Part shown: positions 18,148 through 25,758 of the stretch, piece after piece
Numbering within the stretch: position 1 is the stretch's first letter
Layout: each line of letters starts with the position of its first letter
Virus record (IMG/VR): IMGVR_UViG_3300032240_001157
Location: 1 to 31,142 of that record
Source of the DNA: a virus
Reading direction: 5' to 3' (one strand)
DNA length: 31,142 bases
Program-made: the position numbers and the translations under genes
Notes under the pieces: model-generated
Seen by the model: the letters and a program-made list of their open reading frames with translations, nothing else
The model's database searches: none
Told to the model about the DNA's origin: nothing

Positions 18148-18842
18148 TAATTAATATTCCTTTTGCTTTCGCCTTTGAAATGAATCATATAGTCTTTGAA
18201 CGTTCCGTTGAACGGATGTTTTAATTCGCCTGGTTTGGTAATACTAAGTGCTCTAATTGTACCGTTAGCTTCTAGTTCATTCTTTAATTCTTGGAAGACC
18301 CAAGCATCGTGATATTGTTCTAGCTTGTATACTTCATCAGAATTGTAATACCATTCAAATTTGTCAAAGAAAGGTTTTGCCCCGGCATGTCTTAGATTAA
18401 AAATTAAAAATCCAGTTTCAGGTGCTCCCTTACGTCCTAGGAAACCTACAAAATATTCTCTAGGTAAAAAACTTGTTAGGTATTCGAGAGTTATTGTTCT
18501 AAGCAGTGTAGTATCTGCATCAAGCCATATCAACACATCCACCGACGGATCTTTGGCAGCATGACACATCACGTAAGACTTGTAGCAAAATCTAACGCCG
18601 TCCCATCTAAAATCTTTAAAACCAGTTCTATAACTGTTTCTGTTTTTAAATTCAGTTACATTAGGAATCGACTGTTCTAATTTTAATGCATTAACATGCC
18701 CGGTAGGATTGATATTAACGTCGTCAATATATACAACTACTTCAATCCTAGGGTCAATGAATTGTTTGCAACTTTCTACAAAATTCTTACCGTATTCTTT
18801 AAACCCTTTATCGCTAAAGGTAGATACGATTTTTATTTTCAT
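18147..18842 (-). CDS. Glycosyltransferase-like protein with DAD motif (copy 1)
   Basis: A 231-residue protein, MKIKIVSTFSDKGFKEYGKN, with VLIWLDADTTLLRTI (the D-x-D site), VGFLGRKGAPETGFLIFNLR and LEQYHDAWVFQEL. The same blocks occur in the plus-strand gene at 23673-24476 (LLWMDADM, CFLGRKGKFSECG, LAEWHDSFVF), so they are paralogues. The pattern is typical of short GT-A glycosyltransferases seen in marine T4-like phages. Donor and acceptor are unknown. It starts by ATGA overlap with the cupin gene and ends at the start of the tandem pair, within the glycan operon. Confidence 0.8.
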   Translation of the reverse strand: MKIKIVSTFSDKGFKEYGKNFVESCKQFIDPRIEVVVYIDDVNINPTGHVNALKLEQSIPNVTEFKNRNSYRTGFKDFRWDGVRFCYKSYVMCHAAKDPSVDVLIWLDADTTLLRTITLEYLTSFLPREYFVGFLGRKGAPETGFLIFNLRHAGAKPFFDKFEWYYNSDEVYKLEQYHDAWVFQELKNELEANGTIRALSITKPGELKHPFNGTFKDYMIHFKGESKRNIN

Positions 18843-19183
18843 TTTTTAAATCCGACTGTCTCTCGTTCAATATCTTCGTGATCAAACTCAGCCCAATATA
18901 ATTCAAATGCAATGGTATCTTCTAGAGCTTCAAATTGATGAAATTCTCCAGGTGCTACTTTGGTATATTCTCCAGGCCCAATAACTGTTTCGTCAACTAG
19001 ATCATAGTTGCCTTTCCATACACGAATTAGTAGTTTTCCTTTTTCTACAAAGAAGCCATTCCACTTAAATTTATGTTTATGTTTAGAGCATACTCCACCT
19101 TTTTTAGTTTCAATGCGATGAAACTCTAATACACCATTAGCTTCTAGAAGCTCTGTTTGTCCCCAAATTTTTCCTGCTTTCAT
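18839..19183 (-). CDS. Cupin-fold protein, sugar isomerase or epimerase-like
   Basis: A 114-residue single-domain cupin. Motif 1 reads CSKHKHKFKWNGFFVEKGKL (H-x-H and a downstream E) and motif 2 reads GPGEYTKVAPGEFHQFEAL (P-G-x-x-H). Metal ligands are therefore present. The tail EFDHEDIERETVGFKK resembles the end of the cupin domain of the fusion protein at 29055-29825 (EEDIERK). Such cupins act on nucleotide sugars or hexose phosphates. AAGGTG lies about seven bases before the ATG. It is the first gene of the ATGA-linked glycan cassette. Confidence 0.83.
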   Translation of the reverse strand: MKAGKIWGQTELLEANGVLEFHRIETKKGGVCSKHKHKFKWNGFFVEKGKLLIRVWKGNYDLVDETVIGPGEYTKVAPGEFHQFEALEDTIAFELYWAEFDHEDIERETVGFKK

Positions 19184-19216
19184 AATGCACCTTTTCAGTT
19201 TAGCTTTTTACTTATC

Positions 19217-19723
19217 TCACAATACTTTGTCTAGTTGTAAAACTTCACTTTGACGGCTAACTTCTTTGACAAAATATGCACAAGGAGGATTTTCTCCGTC
19301 ATGTAGAGGTACTGTTAGTAACTGCCCATTTTTCATCTTGGGGAAATACCATTTAACATCTTGATAGATATTAACAATTTCAATAGACATGTATTCCATT
19401 TTAAATCCTTTTATAGGATTAAAAATAAATGCATCAAAACCACGTTCGTTTAAACTGGTTAACGGCAGCACCTCTGGATCCATGCCGCAGTCTTTATCTC
19501 CAACTACCATACACCAGTCTAAGGGCATCTGTACTTCATAACCGCCAATGTTTAGTAAAATTGCAGGAGAATTAAATGACTCTAAAAATATAAGAGGCAT
19601 AAAAAAGAAATCTGGTTCGAATGGATTGCTGTTATCTAATACACTAAATCTAACATCCTCCTCTATCTCATCTGGTAGATCGTTTAGATCAAATGCTGTG
19701 TTATTCAATGTGAGTATTTTCAT
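19217..19723 (-). CDS. Conserved T4-like phage protein next to UvsW, unknown
   Basis: A 168-residue protein, MKILTLNNTAFDLNDLPDEI onward, with DFFFMPLIFLESFNSPAIL, MPLDWCMVVGDKDCG, PLTSLNERGFDAFIFNPIKG and VKWYFPKMKNGQLLTVPL. I recognise the whole pattern from T4-like cyanophages, where it is a core hypothetical gene. No enzymatic motif is clear. It overlaps the end of uvsW in ATGA form, so it is made from the same message. Being kept with a recombination helicase and having strong conservation suggest a DNA or late-transcription role, but this is inference. Confidence 0.82.
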   Translation of the reverse strand: MKILTLNNTAFDLNDLPDEIEEDVRFSVLDNSNPFEPDFFFMPLIFLESFNSPAILLNIGGYEVQMPLDWCMVVGDKDCGMDPEVLPLTSLNERGFDAFIFNPIKGFKMEYMSIEIVNIYQDVKWYFPKMKNGQLLTVPLHDGENPPCAYFVKEVSRQSEVLQLDKVL

Positions 19724-21174
19724 ATAGTGACCTTTGTGACTGCGAACGGATATTTCGCTTCCTTATAATATTTCTTCCTCTCAGTGAGATGGCGCTTGGC
19801 GTACTTGCAGGCAGATGTGATATCCCAGATCTCAACGTGGTCCTTGTCTTCGGCTTTTCGAATACCCCGGCCAATGCTTTGTATAACTCGAACAAAGCTC
19901 TTTCCGGGCTCAATAAGAACCAGATTAAAAATACGGGGGATATTAATACCCACAGCGGCCACACCATAAGTCGCCACAATAATCTTGCCATCACTAGTTT
20001 TAATTTCGTCATACTCTTCTTTTCTTTCTGTAAGTTTCATACCTCCGCTGACAAACACAGCTTCAGGAATTAATTCAATTAATTTATTTCCTGTGTCAAT
20101 TCTATTGATTAACACTAAGGTATTTCCAGTAAGACTAAAATCTTTTATCTTACCAGCGATCCATTTTAGTCTAGTTGGATCAGTTACCAAAAAGCTGTAC
20201 TCGTCTTGAAAACTGCGGAATACTTGAACATCAGTTGTTTGAAGAATATTAATGTTAAGTTGTGCTAATACATCTTTCTGTTGTAGATCATGTGCAGTTA
20301 CTTGATTAATAACAGGACCAATGCTGGCAAGAATGCCTTGAAATTCCCAAGCTTCTTTAGGTATGGTTCCGGTTAATCCCCAACGTATTGCACAATGATT
20401 AAAGTTTTGCGTAAGGAGTTTTGTCAATACTTCGGCCTTGGCCTGATGTACTTCGTCGACAATAATTGCGGCAACACCTTCACAGAATTCCGCTAAAGAT
20501 AGTGTGGCATCATCGTGGCTTTTCTTGTCTAGGATATTAAGACTCTGCCATGTACATATAGTGTGTGTACGGTTTAATTCTTTTCTATCGCCAAAGTATA
20601 CACCAACATCAAGTCCTAGGTTCTTGTAATCTTCTTCAGTTTGCACCACCAGCGACTTGTTAGGAACAATGACCATAGTGCGGCCAAACGGCTCACAAAG
20701 ATGGCTAAGTGTAGCAGTGGTAATTGTTTTGCCTGCGCCTGTTGCTACTTCCTGTAATGCCTGTGGAGTTTCTAAAAACTTGTTAACAACGTCATACTGA
20801 TAGTCACGTAAAATAATAGGTTTTCCTGCTTCGGGATGACCTTTGGGCCATGTCTTGCCTTTGTCTGCCCAGTAGTTTTCTGTGACTGCTGTAAATTCTA
20901 ACTTGCTATGAACACGTAGATCTTCTATCTCAATTTCATAACCGCTGTCTTCTATGATAGGCAATATAACATCTAAATGTGCAAGATATCCTGTACCACC
21001 GATACCAAAATAAGTTTTAGTACCATCCCAGCGGCCTAATTTATATGCAGGCATGTGTCGTGCGTAAGGCAAGTCAAACTTTAATTTGTTGACAATTTTA
21101 CGTCTTGTTTCTACAGCAAGACCTTCAATCTTAATGTTGACTTCATCTCTAATAATGAGCTTACAACTCGACAA
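19720..21174 (-). CDS. uvsW: UvsW-type DNA/RNA helicase
   Basis: A 484-residue superfamily 2 helicase, near the length of T4 UvsW (about 500). Motif Q/I region is LRDYQYDVV with VATGAGKT at about 143-150, motif II is VDEVHQ (239-244), motif III is LTGT (267-270), and the second RecA-like domain ends in SIGRGIRKAED (motif VI). The first 90 residues are a small DNA-binding domain. UvsW unwinds branched recombination and replication-fork structures and R-loops, and drives the switch from origin-dependent to recombination-dependent replication in T4. It begins 14 bases inside the preceding conserved gene. Confidence 0.96.
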   Translation of the reverse strand: MSSCKLIIRDEVNIKIEGLAVETRRKIVNKLKFDLPYARHMPAYKLGRWDGTKTYFGIGGTGYLAHLDVILPIIEDSGYEIEIEDLRVHSKLEFTAVTENYWADKGKTWPKGHPEAGKPIILRDYQYDVVNKFLETPQALQEVATGAGKTITTATLSHLCEPFGRTMVIVPNKSLVVQTEEDYKNLGLDVGVYFGDRKELNRTHTICTWQSLNILDKKSHDDATLSLAEFCEGVAAIIVDEVHQAKAEVLTKLLTQNFNHCAIRWGLTGTIPKEAWEFQGILASIGPVINQVTAHDLQQKDVLAQLNINILQTTDVQVFRSFQDEYSFLVTDPTRLKWIAGKIKDFSLTGNTLVLINRIDTGNKLIELIPEAVFVSGGMKLTERKEEYDEIKTSDGKIIVATYGVAAVGINIPRIFNLVLIEPGKSFVRVIQSIGRGIRKAEDKDHVEIWDITSACKYAKRHLTERKKYYKEAKYPFAVTKVTI

Positions 21175-22351
21175 TTTTCTTTTCCTTAACGTGTGATGCT
21201 TTGATGTCTCCTACGAAACATACGCAGGTATGTGTATCCATCCAAGCCTGTGTTGTAGTACTTGGCACTGGATATAAACTATTTGTTAGTATTATTTTAA
21301 CATCTATGTTCTCAGAAAACAACCACTTAGGCGGTTTATTTTGAAATATAAAAATCTTGCCGCCTTCGACTTTCCCACCATAGCCACTGTCTTTGACCCA
21401 TTGATTAAATCCTCGATCCTCGTCTTTGTCTAGTCTAAAACAAACACGGATTTCTGTGGTATCCATCTGATTTCGTTCGGCTTCTATACAAAACTCTTTA
21501 ACCCAGGACTGCGAAGCATCGCCCTTGTTTAAAATAACAGCAACAACGCCGTTGACAGACTTCTGTATTTCAAAAAACTGATTTAAACTTTTTAACCAAA
21601 ACTGCGTGGCAGTAGAACCGGCAATCTTTTCTACCAAATTTTCTGGGGTTTCTTTAAGAGGATATCCCATGGCCTTGGCTGTTAACAAATCATGGCCTTG
21701 TTCACAGGTTCTGTGTTCTTCCCACCACTGAACTACCTCTTCACTGGCATTACATAGGTCTACTGTGGTACCAAAGTGCTTGACACAGTAGGGAGCAATT
21801 TCATCCTCATTTTGCCAGATTTCTTCAACCTCGCCTAGGGCAATCATGAATGTGTCGTCAATGTCAAAATTATGTCTAGTGGCGAATTCAAATATTTCAA
21901 TGAGATTGAAATTATAAAATTTCAGTCGACGAATTTTTTTGTCAGCGTCCCACATGCTGGAACTGTAGTCTTTAGTGACCGGTGAAATTTCCTTCTCAAA
22001 CACCTCTTTTAAGGCAAACGGAAACTTGACACAGATCCACATTTCCCCTAGCTCATCTTTTTCAACAAAAATTTTCTTAGTAAGATCCAGCAACCTAAAA
22101 TCAGTTCTCCACTCGGGATTAACTAGTGCATCTTCAAAATCAAGTCCTGCCATTTTTGCATAGAGCTTGTATTTTTGAAGGATTTTTATGAGAAAATTTG
22201 CCTGATTTTTAGTCAGCTGGCCAGCAGTTGATATTACAACATAGAAACTGTTGGCAGCTGATTGATCCTGGTGCTGGAGTTCGATATTTTTATTATCGCA
22301 TAGGTCCATGAACTCAAGAAACAGATCTTCGACATATCGTGATTTTAGCAT
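21161..22351 (-). CDS. Conserved T4-like marine phage protein upstream of uvsW
   Basis: A 396-residue protein, MLKSRYVEDLFLEFMDLCDN onward. It has TAGQLTKNQANFLIKILQKY, WICVKFPFALKEVF, a middle part with EEVVQWWEEHRTC and a C-terminal alpha/beta part (GGKVEGGKIFIFQNKPPKW, then IILTNSLYPVPSTT and CVCFVGD). I recall close relatives next to uvsW in T4-like cyanophages, without a function. No Walker motif or nuclease motif is clear; the C-terminal half could be a degenerate helicase-like or Rossmann domain. The ATG lies six bases after a TATACT box with no ribosome site, so it probably heads a leaderless early mRNA that includes uvsW. Confidence 0.82.
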   Translation of the reverse strand: MLKSRYVEDLFLEFMDLCDNKNIELQHQDQSAANSFYVVISTAGQLTKNQANFLIKILQKYKLYAKMAGLDFEDALVNPEWRTDFRLLDLTKKIFVEKDELGEMWICVKFPFALKEVFEKEISPVTKDYSSSMWDADKKIRRLKFYNFNLIEIFEFATRHNFDIDDTFMIALGEVEEIWQNEDEIAPYCVKHFGTTVDLCNASEEVVQWWEEHRTCEQGHDLLTAKAMGYPLKETPENLVEKIAGSTATQFWLKSLNQFFEIQKSVNGVVAVILNKGDASQSWVKEFCIEAERNQMDTTEIRVCFRLDKDEDRGFNQWVKDSGYGGKVEGGKIFIFQNKPPKWLFSENIDVKIILTNSLYPVPSTTTQAWMDTHTCVCFVGDIKASHVKEKKIVEL

Positions 22352-22357
22352 CTATAT

Positions 22358-22386
22358 AGTATAGCACCTAAAAAAGTGAAAATCAA
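22358..22386 (-). promoter_or_regulatory. Promoter of the UvsW module, ATG at +1
   Basis: Minus strand: TTGATT (22386-22381), 17 bp, TATACT (22363-22358) preceded by TGC, then ATATAG and the ATG at 22351. The -35 overlaps the stop of the upstream gene. A weak AT hairpin (AAAATC/GATTTT) followed by a T-run overlaps it and could end the upstream transcript. Confidence 0.78.
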
Positions 22387-23237
22387 GTGATTTTTTTCAG
22401 TTTTTCTTCAAGGTGGTTTTCAAGACGTTTAAGAGGTATGCCTTGACTGATTTCATCAACGGTCCATTCGGTGTGACAGAGTTTTAAGAACCAGTCTTCA
22501 CGATCGGGCAATTGTGGATTTTCTAAATTTTCCCATTTTTCACTCATAGAAAACGCCAAACTTGACTGGTCACAGATCACTGGGGTTCCTTCAATTGCAG
22601 CCTGTACTGCTGGACCACTATTATGATTGATAACACAATGATAGCCATAGTCAATGTCAAACTCGTCGTAGCTACCTTCAATTTTTCTTGGAAGCTCAAT
22701 TACCGCATCAACAAATTTTTCACGGATTTGTGACCTAGGATGAGGTCTAACCACAATTCTTCGACTGGAATATTTTTTAATTTTGACTATGGTATCCTTT
22801 ATCCATTGTTCCATCGTAGGCTGGCCTTCCCATTGAAGACTTCGAGCATGTTGGGTGGCAATTAAGATTTCGCTGCGTCTTCGAAGGTTTGGTGGTCTTA
22901 GAGAAATTCCTAATTTTTGTGGTCTCAAGGGGTCTAAATTTTCAATATTTCCAAAAAACCCAAGTCCATTGATATGTCCTTGACAGATTCTCCACGTTAG
23001 ACCTCTTTTAAGATTTCCTACTTCGATCACAACCACAGGCTTGTTATTCTTTATGCACTGATTGTAAATTTGTTGATTAGCAGCCATTCGGCCATTCCAT
23101 AAAACTGACCAAATTACAGCCACATCTTCACTATTTTCCACAATTTCATGGCCAAGAGTTTTAACACCATTTTCAAAGGCGTCAAATACCGGCGGACTGT
23201 TGAGTGCGCCAAAAGTTCTGTAAAGTTTGAATTTCAT
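22383..23237 (-). CDS. Capsule-synthesis/glycosyltransferase-like protein (paralogue 1 of 4)
   Basis: A 284-residue protein, MKFKLYRTFGALNSPPVFDA. Core blocks are SSRRIVVRPHPRSQIREKF, YHCVINHNSGPAVQAAIEG, then TPVICDQSSLAFS and LENPQLPDREDWFLKLCHTEW. These recur in the genes at 25715-26629, 26589-28238 (C-terminal half) and 28246-29058. The R-P-H-P-R and N-x-x-S/G-P-x-x-Q-A-A-x-x-G-x-P-V blocks resemble the second domain of KpsC/KpsS and other capsule GT-B-like transferases. ATG 23237 is preferred over TTG 23243. No ribosome site is seen; a TTAAATA box lies 18 bases upstream. It diverges from the plus-strand block that starts at 23272. Confidence 0.75.
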   Translation of the reverse strand: MKFKLYRTFGALNSPPVFDAFENGVKTLGHEIVENSEDVAVIWSVLWNGRMAANQQIYNQCIKNNKPVVVIEVGNLKRGLTWRICQGHINGLGFFGNIENLDPLRPQKLGISLRPPNLRRRSEILIATQHARSLQWEGQPTMEQWIKDTIVKIKKYSSRRIVVRPHPRSQIREKFVDAVIELPRKIEGSYDEFDIDYGYHCVINHNSGPAVQAAIEGTPVICDQSSLAFSMSEKWENLENPQLPDREDWFLKLCHTEWTVDEISQGIPLKRLENHLEEKLKKIT

Positions 23238-23241
23238 AAGC

Positions 23242-23263
23242 AATAAATAACTGAGTATTTAAT
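23242..23263. promoter_or_regulatory. Divergent late-type boxes
   Basis: AATAAATA on the plus strand (23242-23249) points to the gene at 23272; ATTAAATA on the minus strand (23263-23256) points to the gene starting at 23237. Both lie in a 34-bp AT-rich gap between divergent genes. Both depart from TATAAATA by one or two bases. Confidence 0.42.
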
Positions 23264-23271
23264 TAAATCAT

Positions 23272-23676
23272 ATGTCTAAGTTTATAAAACGTGTTCTAAA
23301 AACCAGTGGAGTTAAAGTATCTAATGTAATTCTTGTTGGAAATAATCCCGAACACTTTGATGCCCTTGTAGAAGGAATGAATACTATATTTTATGTTGAT
23401 AGCATTCCAGTTCCTAGGATTAAAAATGTTATTCATATAAAAGATCTTGGATTTCTCAATGAGTTACATGACATCCAGGTTGTTTTTATAAATCAAGGAT
23501 TTGATAATAACATATTACAATTTTTAGTGCCACTTACCCGTCGATGTTCTCCGGTAATTTTTCTAAATCAGGCTTACCCTATCAACAAAGACTATTATGA
23601 TTTATTTAAACGCATCCACTACGAACAGATAACTATAGTTGAGCCATACCAAATTTGGAAAGTCATAAGAAAATGA
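23272..23676 (+). CDS. Small Rossmann-like protein at the head of the plus-strand glycan block
   Basis: A 134-residue protein, MSKFIKRVLKTSGVKVSNVI, with strand-turn patterns VILVGNNPEHFDALVEG, DIQVVFINQGFDNNIL and PVIFLNQAYPINKDYYDLF. The alternating strands and helices suggest a small Rossmann-like or methyltransferase-like fold, but no catalytic signature is visible. I do not recognise it. It ends in ATGA overlap with the glycosyltransferase gene, so it is in that operon. No ribosome site is obvious. Confidence 0.68.
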   Translation: MSKFIKRVLKTSGVKVSNVILVGNNPEHFDALVEGMNTIFYVDSIPVPRIKNVIHIKDLGFLNELHDIQVVFINQGFDNNILQFLVPLTRRCSPVIFLNQAYPINKDYYDLFKRIHYEQITIVEPYQIWKVIRK

Positions 23677-24476
23677 AAATTGCTGTTGTTACTACCTTCC
23701 ACCCCGAAGGTTTAAAAAAATATGCACAAAAGATGATTGATAGCTTTTGTGAGAATTGGCCAGAAGAAGTTACTTTACACATCTATCCAGAAGAATGTAA
23801 CCCTGCAATTCAAAATCATAATCATGTTACACTAAAAAGATTAGAAGAAGTCCCAGAATTAATACAATTTAAGAATCGTTGGAAAGATGTTCCAAAAGCC
23901 AACGGTGACGTTAGTGATGATCCTGTAAGATCAAAACGCAAGGATATGGGTAAAGGATTTAAGTGGGATGCTGTGAGATTTGCTCATAAAGTTTATGCTA
24001 TTTTTGATTGTGCAAGGACTACAGATGCAGATATTTTGTTATGGATGGATGCTGACATGATCTGTCACAGTCCTATTACAAAAGAAACTATTCTACGTCT
24101 ATGCCCGCCTGAAAAAGATTTGTGTTTCCTAGGAAGAAAAGGAAAGTTCAGTGAGTGTGGCCTATATTCTATGAATCTTAGATCGCCGGCTGTGCAAGAA
24201 TTCTTAAAACGTTTTCAGGCAATGTATGATAACGCAGAAGATGGTATTTTTAAATTAGCTGAATGGCACGATAGTTTTGTATTCGATGCTGTAAGGAATT
24301 ATGCTAGAACAAATGAATTAGATTGGAGCGGACATCTTATTACCGGTGAAGGTCATCCATTGATCAATAGCGAATGGGGTGCTTATCTTGATCACCTAAA
24401 AGGTAAACGTAAAGAATATGGCAAGAGCCTTGCCGCTGATTTAAAAGTTAAAAGAAAAGAAGGTTATTGGCAATGA
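23673..24476 (+). CDS. Glycosyltransferase-like protein with DAD motif (copy 2)
   Basis: A 267-residue protein from the ATG at 23673, which overlaps the preceding stop (ATGA). It starts MKIAVVTTFHPEGLKKYAQK and has LQ/ELIQFKNRW, GFKWDAVRFAHKVYAIF, ILLWMDADMICHSPI (D-x-D), CFLGRKGKFSECGLYSMNLR and LAEWHDSFVFDAVRNYA. It is a paralogue of 18147-18842, with an insert of about 20 charged residues (DVSDDPVRSKRKDMG) before the FKWD block and a longer C-terminus (HLKGKRKEYG). Probably transfers a sugar to a glycan; substrates unknown. Coupled to the methyltransferase downstream by ATGA. Confidence 0.82.
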   Translation: MKIAVVTTFHPEGLKKYAQKMIDSFCENWPEEVTLHIYPEECNPAIQNHNHVTLKRLEEVPELIQFKNRWKDVPKANGDVSDDPVRSKRKDMGKGFKWDAVRFAHKVYAIFDCARTTDADILLWMDADMICHSPITKETILRLCPPEKDLCFLGRKGKFSECGLYSMNLRSPAVQEFLKRFQAMYDNAEDGIFKLAEWHDSFVFDAVRNYARTNELDWSGHLITGEGHPLINSEWGAYLDHLKGKRKEYGKSLAADLKVKRKEGYWQ

Positions 24477-25090
24477 ATGAACATCGAACAGATGGTGAAG
24501 ATAGTCTAGCATGGTCTAGAAAATGGACCACAACTGAATATGTTGAAAAACGTAGACGAGATTTTGAAGCGTTAGATGCTTATCTCAACAAACCTATTAG
24601 ACGTATCCTAGATATTGGATGTGGATTTGCATGGCAGTCTAGATTCTTTGCAGAAAAATATAATACTGAACTTTGGTTATTAGACGGAGATAACTCGGCT
24701 AATACTAACAAAACAGAAACTGCATCATACGGAAACTGGAATCAAGATAGTGATGGATTATTGTTTTATCACTCGTTGGATTTCCTTGATCAAGAGTTAA
24801 AAAGACTAGGAACTACAAACTATCATTTAGTTGATGCCAACAATATTAATATTCCTGAAGATGTTAAGTTTGATGTTATTACTTCTTGGTTGTCATGTGG
24901 TCATCACTATCCTGTTAGTGTTTATAGAGATCTAATGTTAAAACATTCTCACAAAGATACACGAATTATTTTAGATATTAGAAGAAAAGGCAAGGCTAAA
25001 ACACCTGTTGGTGTTGAGGGTTTTGAAATAGTTGACATTGTTGTCGACGGCGGCAAAAAACGTTGTACCGCAGAAATTAAGTTAATATAA
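24473..25090 (+). CDS. Class I SAM-dependent methyltransferase
   Basis: A 205-residue protein from the ATG at 24473 (ATGA overlap; GAAGG upstream). Motif I is RRILDIGCGFAWQSRFF (about residues 42-58), followed by ELWLLDGDNS (acidic second motif) and FDVITSWLSCGHHYPVSV (motif IV region). The C-terminus (TPVGVEGFEIVDIVVDGG) is typical of small-molecule methyltransferases. Placed between a glycosyltransferase and an FkbM methyltransferase, it probably methylates a sugar or a sugar precursor. Confidence 0.85.
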   Translation: MNEHRTDGEDSLAWSRKWTTTEYVEKRRRDFEALDAYLNKPIRRILDIGCGFAWQSRFFAEKYNTELWLLDGDNSANTNKTETASYGNWNQDSDGLLFYHSLDFLDQELKRLGTTNYHLVDANNINIPEDVKFDVITSWLSCGHHYPVSVYRDLMLKHSHKDTRIILDIRRKGKAKTPVGVEGFEIVDIVVDGGKKRCTAEIKLI

Positions 25091-25098
25091 GGACATAT

Positions 25099-25758
25099 AT
25101 GAAAGAGTCACACGGCTTCTGGTTTCCAGATTACGACGATCATTTTCCAAAGATGCTCAACAAGAGTATGTTAAAAGATGGAGTTGCAAGATATCAATAC
25201 AGAGCAAGAGATGCCGCAGTTGCAGCCTGCGATCAAAAAAGAGTCTGTATAGATATTGGTGCAAACGTGGGACTATGGGCTTGCGATCTTGTTAAATCTT
25301 TTGAATATGTCATTGCTTTTGAACCAGTCAGTGAGTTTATTGAATGTTTTAAAAAGAATGTTCCTGGATCAAATTATACAATGCATCAAATGGCATTAGG
25401 TAGGGCCGAAAGTTTCATTGAGATGAATATTGTTCAAGGAAATACTGGACATACACATATTGATCAAAAATCAATAGGTAAAGGTACTATTCCACTAAAG
25501 ACTTTAGACAGTTTTAACCTAACAAATGTTGACATGATTAAAATTGATGTCGAAGGATTTGAAGGAGAGATTCTTGCAGGTGCATTAAAGACTATAGAGA
25601 TGAATAAACCTGTATTAGTTATAGAACAACAGAAACACGAATATCAAAACGACATGCAAGAAACTCCGGCGATCAAAATACTAGAAGGCTGGGGCTATCG
25701 TGTAGTTGAACAGTTTAACAAAGACTGGGTCTTAAAATACCAAGGCGCTCCCGCATAA
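25099..25758 (+). CDS. FkbM-family methyltransferase (copy 2)
   Basis: A 219-residue protein, MKESHGFWFPDYDDHFPKML, with the classical FkbM set: VCIDIGANVGLWACDLVK (motif I), YVIAFEPVSEFIECFKKN (F-E-P), VDMIKIDVEGFEGEILAGA (D-V-E-G-x-E) and KPVLVIEQQ. A SAM-dependent O-methyltransferase for sugars, more canonical than copy 1 at 14195-14851. AAGGA lies before the ATG. Its last 44 bases overlap the convergent gene 25715-26629, so both coding ends share sequence. Confidence 0.9.
   Translation: MKESHGFWFPDYDDHFPKMLNKSMLKDGVARYQYRARDAAVAACDQKRVCIDIGANVGLWACDLVKSFEYVIAFEPVSEFIECFKKNVPGSNYTMHQMALGRAESFIEMNIVQGNTGHTHIDQKSIGKGTIPLKTLDSFNLTNVDMIKIDVEGFEGEILAGALKTIEMNKPVLVIEQQKHEYQNDMQETPAIKILEGWGYRVVEQFNKDWVLKYQGAPA

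Noticed and set aside
19789-20073. A 94-residue plus-strand reading frame within uvsW
   Set aside because: It mirrors conserved helicase motifs and has no ribosome site or promoter.
22364-22386. An AT hairpin plus T-run as a strong minus-strand terminator after 22383-23237
   Set aside because: The stem is only six or seven A-T-rich pairs and overlaps the -35 of the UvsW-unit promoter, so it is too weak to list as a separate terminator.
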